Both the position numbers and the translations under genes were made by a program. A stretch of DNA of 11,158 bases from Paracoccaceae bacterium (GTDB lineage Bacteria > Pseudomonadota > Alphaproteobacteria > Rhodobacterales > Rhodobacteraceae), in NCBI GenBank assembly GCA_003511785.1, contig DOIS01000328.1, positions 1 through 11,158 on the forward strand, given 5' to 3'. Of this stretch, positions 6,500 to 11,158 are shown piece by piece; position 1 is the first letter of the stretch, and each line of letters opens with the position of its first letter. Below the pieces are notes generated by a model that was given only the letters and a program-made list of their open reading frames with translations, searched no databases and was not told the DNA's origin.

Positions 6500-7963
6500 T
6501 CACCGTGCCGCTTCGATCGCCCGCGCGATCCGCGCCACGCCGTTGTCGATCCGCGCCTCGGGGATCGAGCTGTAGGCCAGGCGATAGAAGCCGCGCGGCC
6601 GGTCCGGGCCGGCGAAGAACGGCGCGCCCGGCTCGATCAGCACGCCGCCGGCGCGCAGCCTCTCCGCCAGCGCGCCGGTATCGACCCCGTCGGGCGCGCG
6701 CATCCACAAAGACGAGCCGCCATAGGCCCCGCGCCCCGCCACGCGCAGCCCGTGCCGGTCGATCGCCGCCTCCAGCGCCGCGCGTCTTCGGTGCAGCGTG
6801 GTCGCCATGCGTCGCAGCTGCGCGTCGTAATGGCCCAGCGACAGGAAATAGGCGGCGGTGCGCTGGATATGGCCCGGCGGGTGGCGCAGCATGGTGGCAC
6901 GCAGCGCGCGGGCCTCGCGGATGAACGGCTCGGAGCCCACCAGATAGCCCAGCCGCAGCCCCGGGAACAGCGACTTGGAAAAGCTGCCCACGTAAATCAC
7001 CCGCCCGTCACGGTCCAGCGACTTGAGCGCCGGCAAGGGGGCGCCGAGAAAGGCCATCTCGAACTCGTAATCGTCCTCGACCACCAGCGCGTCGAGCGCC
7101 CGGGCGCGGTCCAAAAGCGCCAGCCGGCGCGCGCGCGGCATGGTGGCGGTGGTGGGGCTCTGGTGGCTGGGCGTGGCGAAGATCACGTCGGTGTCTTCGG
7201 GGATCGCGTCGGGCGGCAGCCCGTCCTCGTTCACCGGCACCGGGGTCAGCGCGCATCGGGTCTGCACCAGCACGTCACGCAGCGCGTAATAGGAGGGGTC
7301 CTCGACCACCGCCCGGCGGCGCGGGGTCAACAGCACCTGCGCCGCGATCCACAGCGCGTTCTGCGCGCCCATGGTGATCAGGATCTCCTCGGGCCGCGCG
7401 GTGATGCTGCGGCGGGGCAGCGAGTTGCGGGCGATGAACTCGACCAGAAGCGGGTCGTCTTGGTCGTAGTAATCCGATGTGAGCGGGCCGAAATCCTTCT
7501 GTCCCAGCGCCTGGAGCACGCATAGCCGCCAGTTGGCGTGATCGAACAGGCGCGGATCGGTCTGGCCATAGATGAAGGGATAGGGCCAGTCCGACCAGTT
7601 CGTGGGCTTGCGCGGCGTGTCCCCCCCGGTGAAGCGCCGTGCCAGCGCCCGGCTCCAGTCCACCGCGTCGCGGGGCTTCGGCGGCGGGTTGTAGGCGGGC
7701 GGCACCGGTGCGTTGTCGGAGACGAAATAGCCCGACCGCCCCCGCGCGGTGAGATAGTCGCTGGCCACAAGCTCGGTATAGGCCAGGGTGACGGTGATCC
7801 GGCTGACGCCCAGATGCGCGGCCAGCCGGCGCGAGGAGGGCAGCCGCTCGCCCTTGTGGAACCGGCCCGAGAGAATTCCCTCGGCCACCATCTGCTGGAT
7901 ACGCGCCTGAAGCGTGCCCGCGCCCTCGGGGTCGAGAAAGAAACTGTCCACGGCGATGCCCAT
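6500..7963 (-). CDS. tauR: TauR, MocR-family (GntR winged-helix plus PLP aminotransferase-like) regulator of taurine genes
   Basis: This is a 487-residue transcription factor of the MocR subfamily. An N-terminal winged helix (about 15-80, with GERLPSSRRLAAHLGVSRITV as recognition region) is fused to a fold-type I aminotransferase-like domain (about 120-480). The PLP Schiff-base lysine is K330 in GSFSKSLFPGLRLGY, and the ring-nitrogen aspartate is D297 in VVEDDYEFE, 33 residues earlier as in GabR. Family knowledge: TauR activates taurine uptake and desulfonation genes. Context supports this, since xsc follows on the same strand with TauR-like boxes between and another pair upstream of tauR. 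ATG 7963 has no Shine-Dalgarno, but a sigma70-like promoter is placed so that transcription would begin near the A of the ATG; a leaderless mRNA is possible. Confidence 0.92.
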   Translation of the reverse strand: MGIAVDSFFLDPEGAGTLQARIQQMVAEGILSGRFHKGERLPSSRRLAAHLGVSRITVTLAYTELVASDYLTARGRSGYFVSDNAPVPPAYNPPPKPRDAVDWSRALARRFTGGDTPRKPTNWSDWPYPFIYGQTDPRLFDHANWRLCVLQALGQKDFGPLTSDYYDQDDPLLVEFIARNSLPRRSITARPEEILITMGAQNALWIAAQVLLTPRRRAVVEDPSYYALRDVLVQTRCALTPVPVNEDGLPPDAIPEDTDVIFATPSHQSPTTATMPRARRLALLDRARALDALVVEDDYEFEMAFLGAPLPALKSLDRDGRVIYVGSFSKSLFPGLRLGYLVGSEPFIREARALRATMLRHPPGHIQRTAAYFLSLGHYDAQLRRMATTLHRRRAALEAAIDRHGLRVAGRGAYGGSSLWMRAPDGVDTGALAERLRAGGVLIEPGAPFFAGPDRPRGFYRLAYSSIPEARIDNGVARIARAIEAAR

Positions 7964-7969
7964 GGCGCC

Positions 7970-7998
7970 AGTCTAGGCTGGACCTAAGGCGCGCGCAA
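7970..7998 (-). promoter_or_regulatory. Candidate tauR promoter (leaderless)
   Basis: On the minus strand TTGCGC (7998-7993), a 17-nt spacer and TAGACT (7975-7970) form a fair sigma70-type promoter. The expected start point, about 7 nt past the -10, falls on the A of the tauR ATG (7963). This fits the absence of a ribosome binding site there. One TauR-like box (7978-7987) lies inside the spacer, so binding should repress tauR. The reading is by eye only. Confidence 0.4.
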
Positions 7999-8009
7999 TC
8001 TGGACCTAT
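7978..8009 (+). promoter_or_regulatory. TauR-like direct-repeat operator upstream of tauR
   Basis: CTGGACCTAA (7978-7987), a 12-nt spacer and CTGGACCTAT (8000-8009) form a near-perfect direct repeat with 22-bp period. It matches the TauR consensus CTGGACYTAA as I recall it. It overlaps the candidate tauR promoter, which implies autoregulation. Relative to tauR the boxes are reversed compared with the pair in front of xsc. They point towards the plus strand, where no taurine gene is now present. Confidence 0.75.
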
Positions 8010-8022
8010 CCGCTGCGCCACG

Positions 8023-8068
8023 CAAAATTCTTCGAAGAATTTTGCCAAGCATTTTCGAAAATGCTTGG
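8023..8068 (-). repeat. Twin-palindrome intergenic element, copy 3, inverted (dapA-tauR gap)
   Basis: This is the same element in reverse order. The 22-nt palindrome comes first (8023-8044, variable triplet AAT/ATT, core TCTTCGAAGA), then the 24-nt one (8045-8068, variable pair CA/TG, core TTTTCGAAAA). On the minus strand it reads in the same order as copies 1 and 2 on the plus strand. It starts 40 nt after the dapA stop and ends 13 nt before the outer TauR-like box. Its opposite orientation relative to the genes argues against a one-way signal and for a dispersed repeat or a structure that works both ways. Confidence 0.9.
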
Positions 8069-8108
8069 GTTCGCCCGGCTCGACGCGCGGGCGAACCGGC
8101 CACGTGGC

Positions 8109-8990
8109 TCAGTTGATCAGCCCGGCATGAACCATCGCCGCGTCGATCGCGGCCTTGGTGCTGTCCTCCAGCCCGGTCAGCGGCGAGCGCACCTCGTCGC
8201 TGCACAGGCCCAACCGGCTCATGCCGTATTTCGCGCCCACCAGCCCCGGCTCGATGAAGATCGCCTCGTGCAGCGGCATCAAGCGGTCCTGGTACTCCAG
8301 CGCCTTGGCGTAATCGCCCGCCAGCGTGGCCTCCTGGAACTCGGCGCAGAGCCGGGGCGCGACATTCGCGGTCACGCTGATGCAGCCCACGCCGCCATGG
8401 GCGTTGAAGCCCAGCGCGGTGGCGTCCTCGCCCGAGATCTGGATGAAGTCCTTGCCGCAGGACGCCCGCTGCATGCTCACCCGCTCCAGCTTGCCGGTGG
8501 CGTCCTTGACGCCGATGATGCGCGGCAGCTTGGCCAGTTCGCCCATGGTCGTCGGCATCATGTCCACCACCGAGCGCGGCGGGATGTTGTAGATGATGAT
8601 CGGCAGCTCGCAGCACTCGTGCAGCGCGGTGAAATGCGCGATCAGCCCGCGCTGCGTGGGCTTGTTGTAATAGGGCGTGACCACCAGCGCGGCATCGGCG
8701 CCGACGCTTTCGGCATGGCGCATGAAACGGATCGCCTCGACGGTGTTGTTCGACCCCGCGCCCGCGATCACCGGGATGCGGCCGGCGGCGGCCTTGACCA
8801 CCTCCTCGACCACGGTTTCGTGTTCGCGGTGGCTCAGCGTCGGGCTTTCGCCGGTCGTGCCCACCGGGACGATCCCGTGCGAGCCCTGCTCGATATGCCA
8901 CTCGACCAGGTGTTTGAGCGTGTCGAGATCCAGCTCGCCGTTCTTGAACGGGGTCACGAGTGCCGGTATCGAACCTCTGATCGTCGTCAC
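8109..8990 (-). CDS. dapA: 4-hydroxy-tetrahydrodipicolinate synthase (dihydrodipicolinate synthase)
   Basis: This enzyme condenses pyruvate with aspartate semialdehyde, the first committed step to lysine and meso-diaminopimelate. With GTG 8990 as start the protein has 293 residues, the usual DapA length, and begins VTTIRGSIPALVTPF; AAGGA lies 9 nt upstream (9000-9004). An ATG at 9026 would add 12 unlike residues. The class I aldolase fold shows its key residues: T45 and T46 in PVGTTGES, Y107/Y108 in TPYYNKP, Y134 and R139 in YNIPPRS, and the Schiff-base lysine K162 in GVKDATGK. The GGVGCISVTANVAP region near the C-terminal side is also typical. It is divergent from the lytic transglycosylase gene with 134 nt between starts; twin-palindrome copy 3 follows its stop. 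Related aldolases (NanA, KdgD) are less likely given the motif set. Confidence 0.93.
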   Translation of the reverse strand: MTTIRGSIPALVTPFKNGELDLDTLKHLVEWHIEQGSHGIVPVGTTGESPTLSHREHETVVEEVVKAAAGRIPVIAGAGSNNTVEAIRFMRHAESVGADAALVVTPYYNKPTQRGLIAHFTALHECCELPIIIYNIPPRSVVDMMPTTMGELAKLPRIIGVKDATGKLERVSMQRASCGKDFIQISGEDATALGFNAHGGVGCISVTANVAPRLCAEFQEATLAGDYAKALEYQDRLMPLHEAIFIEPGLVGAKYGMSRLGLCSDEVRSPLTGLEDSTKAAIDAAMVHAGLIN

Positions 8991-9058
8991 GTCCTGTCGT
9001 CCTTCTCGCGGGGGCCGGCATGGCACTGCCGACCGGGCGCCCCTCCCGGGATTGTCAG

Positions 9059-9086
9059 TTGATCCGCGCGGGGCAAGGTCTATCGT
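9059..9086 (+). promoter_or_regulatory. Candidate promoter of the transglycosylase gene
   Basis: TTGATC (9059-9064), a 16-nt spacer and TATCGT (9081-9086) resemble a weak sigma70 promoter about 38 nt before ATG 9125. It is the only plausible pair I find in the 134-nt divergent gap. Confidence 0.3.
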
Positions 9087-9124
9087 CGGAGCCTCTAGCC
9101 ATTCTTGCCAAGGAAATGCAAGCC

Positions 9125-11089
9125 ATGTTGCGTATCGCGGCGCTCGCGGCCCTTCTGTTTTCGCTGTTGCCGGTGGCTCTGGCCGCCGATCCCTCCCGCG
9201 ACCTCGCCCGCGCGATGGACCTGATGCGCGACGGGGACTGGCCCGGGGCGCTGGAGCGGGCCGGCGCGCCGGGCAGCGTGGGCCGTGACGTGATCCAGTG
9301 GCACCGCCTGCGCGCGGGCTTCGGCGCGGTCGAGGATGTCGCGGGGTTTCTCGAGCGGCGCCCCGACTGGCCCGGCCTCGCCTGGCTGCGCCGCAACAGC
9401 GAGCCGATCATGGCGGGCGCGGACCGGGCCGCGATCCTCGCCTTCTACGCCGAGGCCCCGCCGCAGACCGCCGAGGGGGTGCTGAGCCATGCCCAGGCGC
9501 TGATCGCCGAGGGCCGTGTGGGCGATGCCGAGGCCGGTCTTGTGCTGGCCTGGCGGGTGATGCCCATGGGCAGCGCGATCCAGGATATCTACCTGCGCGA
9601 CCACCGCGCGCTGCTGGCCCCGCATCACGAGGCCCGGCTCGACCGGCTGCTCTGGGACGGGCATCTGGACAGCGCGCGGCGCATGTTGCCGCTGGTGGAC
9701 GAGGGGCATCGCAAGCTGGGCGAGGCGCGCCTGGCGCTGCGCGATCTCGCCCCGGGGGTGGATGTGCGAATCGCCGCCGTGCCCGAGGCGCTGCGCGACG
9801 CGCCGGGCCTGGCCTATGAACGCTTCGTCTGGCGCGACCGCAAGGGGCGCGACGAGGACGCCATCGCGTTGCTGCTCGAGCGCAGCACCGGCGCTGAGGC
9901 GCTGGGCGAGCCCGGGGCCTGGGCCGACCGCCGTCGCAGCATCGCGCGTATCGAGATGCGCAACGGCGATCCGGCCCGCGCCTATCGCATCGCCGCGCTG
10001 CACCACACGACGCCCGAGATCGGCTATGCCTTCTCGGACCTGGAATGGATGGCGGGCTATATCGCCCTGCGCAAGCTGAACGACCCCGCCGCCGCCAAGG
10101 TGCATTTCGAACGCTTCCTTGCCTCGGTCGAGACGCCGATCTCGATCGGGCGCGGCGGCTATTGGCTGGGCCGGGCCGAGGAGGCGCTGGGCAATGCCGA
10201 CGCGGCGCACGCGGCCTATGACATCGCCGCGCGCCACCAGACCTCCTATTATGGGCTTCTCGCCGCCGAGCGCATCGGCCGGCCCTTCGACCCGGACCTG
10301 GCCGACCCGCCCCCCGCCGGTGACTGGCGGTCCGCGCCCTTCATGGGCTCCAGCGTGCTCGAGGCCGGTCAACTCCTGCTGAAGGCTGGGGAGCCGGTTC
10401 TGGCCGAACGCTTCCTCACCCACCTGGTCGAGGGGATGGAGCCCGACGAGGCGCGCCTGCTGGGCGAGATGGCGCTCGATATGGAGCGCCCCCATCTCGC
10501 GGTGATGATCGCCAAGCGCGCAGCGACCGAAGGCACGGTGCTGCTCGGCGCCTACTACCCGCTGCACCCGCTGGCGGAGCTCGAATTGCCCATGGCGCCC
10601 GAGATGTTGCTGGCCATCGCCCGGCGCGAGAGCGAATTCGACCCCGGCGTGGTCTCGGGCGCGGGGGCGCGCGGGCTGATGCAGGTGATGCCCGCCACCG
10701 CCAAGCTCGTCGCCACCGAACTGGGTATCCTTGACGGCCACAGCACCGACCGGCTGTTGAGTGACGCCGACTACAACGCCAAGCTGGGGGCCAACTACCT
10801 CGCAGGGCTGGCGGGCGAATTCGGCGGCAACGTGGTGCTGATGTCGGCGGGCTACAACGCCGGGCCGGGGCGGCCGCGCGCCTGGGTCGAGGCCAATGGC
10901 GACCCGCGCCGCGAGGATGTGGACGTGGTGGACTGGATCGAGAGCATCCCCTTCGCCGAGACCCGCAACTACGTGATGCGCGTGACCGAGAGCCTGCCGA
11001 TCTATCGCGCGCGGCTGGGCAAGCCGCCGCTGCCGATCCCCTTCACCGCCGAGCTGAAAGGCGCGACCCTGGCCGATTATGCCCCGTGA
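9125..11089 (+). CDS. Soluble lytic murein transglycosylase (Slt70-like), periplasmic
   Basis: This enzyme cleaves the MurNAc-GlcNAc bond of peptidoglycan with formation of 1,6-anhydro-muropeptides, acting in the periplasm during wall turnover. I chose ATG 9125 (654 residues) because AAGGA lies 10 nt before it and it starts a clean signal peptide, MLRIAALAALLFSLLPVALA, with cleavage near A20/A21. The in-frame ATG 9116 is too close to that ribosome site. Residues 22 to about 480 form a helical, TPR-like superhelix as in Slt70. The catalytic SLT domain spans about 485-620: catalytic E502 in ARRESEFDP, then GARGLMQVMPATAK, NAKLGANYLAGL and SAGYNAGPGRPRAWV, all hallmark motifs. The tail after about 620 (ESLPIYRARLG...) is common in alphaproteobacterial members. 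It is divergent from dapA. The gene appears complete. Confidence 0.93.
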   Translation: MLRIAALAALLFSLLPVALAADPSRDLARAMDLMRDGDWPGALERAGAPGSVGRDVIQWHRLRAGFGAVEDVAGFLERRPDWPGLAWLRRNSEPIMAGADRAAILAFYAEAPPQTAEGVLSHAQALIAEGRVGDAEAGLVLAWRVMPMGSAIQDIYLRDHRALLAPHHEARLDRLLWDGHLDSARRMLPLVDEGHRKLGEARLALRDLAPGVDVRIAAVPEALRDAPGLAYERFVWRDRKGRDEDAIALLLERSTGAEALGEPGAWADRRRSIARIEMRNGDPARAYRIAALHHTTPEIGYAFSDLEWMAGYIALRKLNDPAAAKVHFERFLASVETPISIGRGGYWLGRAEEALGNADAAHAAYDIAARHQTSYYGLLAAERIGRPFDPDLADPPPAGDWRSAPFMGSSVLEAGQLLLKAGEPVLAERFLTHLVEGMEPDEARLLGEMALDMERPHLAVMIAKRAATEGTVLLGAYYPLHPLAELELPMAPEMLLAIARRESEFDPGVVSGAGARGLMQVMPATAKLVATELGILDGHSTDRLLSDADYNAKLGANYLAGLAGEFGGNVVLMSAGYNAGPGRPRAWVEANGDPRREDVDVVDWIESIPFAETRNYVMRVTESLPIYRARLGKPPLPIPFTAELKGATLADYAP

Positions 11090-11090
11090 A

Positions 11091-11110
11091 GCCCGGCGCG
11101 CCAGCCGGGC
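11091..11110 (+). terminator. Possible terminator of the transglycosylase gene
   Basis: GCCCGGC (11091-11097) and GCCGGGC (11104-11110) form a 7-bp stem with a 6-nt loop, starting 1 nt after the stop codon. The following bases are A/T-rich (ATATTCAAATTAA) but lack a real T-run, so termination may be weak or Rho-assisted. Confidence 0.45.
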
Positions 11111-11128
11111 ATATTCAAATTAACCTAC

Positions 11129-11144
11129 GTTTCGCATGCGAAAC
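11129..11144. promoter_or_regulatory. Perfect 16-bp palindrome, candidate operator for the next gene
   Basis: GTTTCGCATGCGAAAC is an exact 16-bp palindrome in A/T-richer intergenic DNA, about 40 nt after the transglycosylase stop. It looks like a dimeric regulator's operator; IclR-family sites as I remember them have a similar TTCG...CGAA form. The controlled gene would lie beyond the window. Confidence 0.5.
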
Positions 11145-11158
11145 ATTCCTCTGGAAGC

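Noticed and set aside
8991..9026. dapA start at ATG 9026
   Set aside because: It adds 12 residues absent from DapA proteins, while GTG 8990 has a well-spaced AAGGA and gives the normal length.
9095..10741. A 548-codon minus-strand frame across the transglycosylase gene
   Set aside because: It is an antisense shadow of a gene with clear catalytic motifs; no domain or ribosome site supports it.

Overview
The window looks like chromosomal DNA of a marine Rhodobacterales (Roseobacter-type) alphaproteobacterium. It is very GC-rich. Every recognisable protein resembles that lineage: TauR, Xsc, SoeABC, DapA and a soluble lytic transglycosylase. This assignment comes from gene content and recalled family sequences, not from a search.

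Layout. Positions 1-7963 hold, on the minus strand and read right to left, tauR (a MocR-type taurine regulator), xsc (sulfoacetaldehyde acetyltransferase), soeA, soeB and the start of soeC (a membrane-bound sulfite:quinone oxidoreductase). dapA lies further upstream on the same strand (8109-8990). A soluble lytic murein transglycosylase gene (9125-11089) is divergent on the plus strand. The right edge carries a hairpin after that gene and a perfect 16-bp palindrome that probably controls the next gene outside the window.

How the genes work together. TauR senses taurine metabolism and should act at paired direct repeats of the type CTGGACCTAA, found both upstream of tauR and upstream of xsc. 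Xsc converts sulfoacetaldehyde (from taurine or isethionate) and phosphate to acetyl phosphate and sulfite. SoeABC would oxidise the toxic sulfite to sulfate at the cytoplasmic face of the membrane and pass electrons to quinone. The phosphotransacetylase gene (pta) expected between xsc and soeA is absent.

Two things stand out. First, soeA is broken: an in-frame TGA at codon 132 sits where the family has tryptophan, and a block of about 70 residues near residue 667 appears to be missing, although soeB, soeC and xsc look intact. Second, three intergenic gaps each carry a 46-nt element made of two abutting perfect palindromes (24 + 22 nt). Their arm bases differ between copies but are always compensated, and one copy is inverted. 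I know no name for this element.
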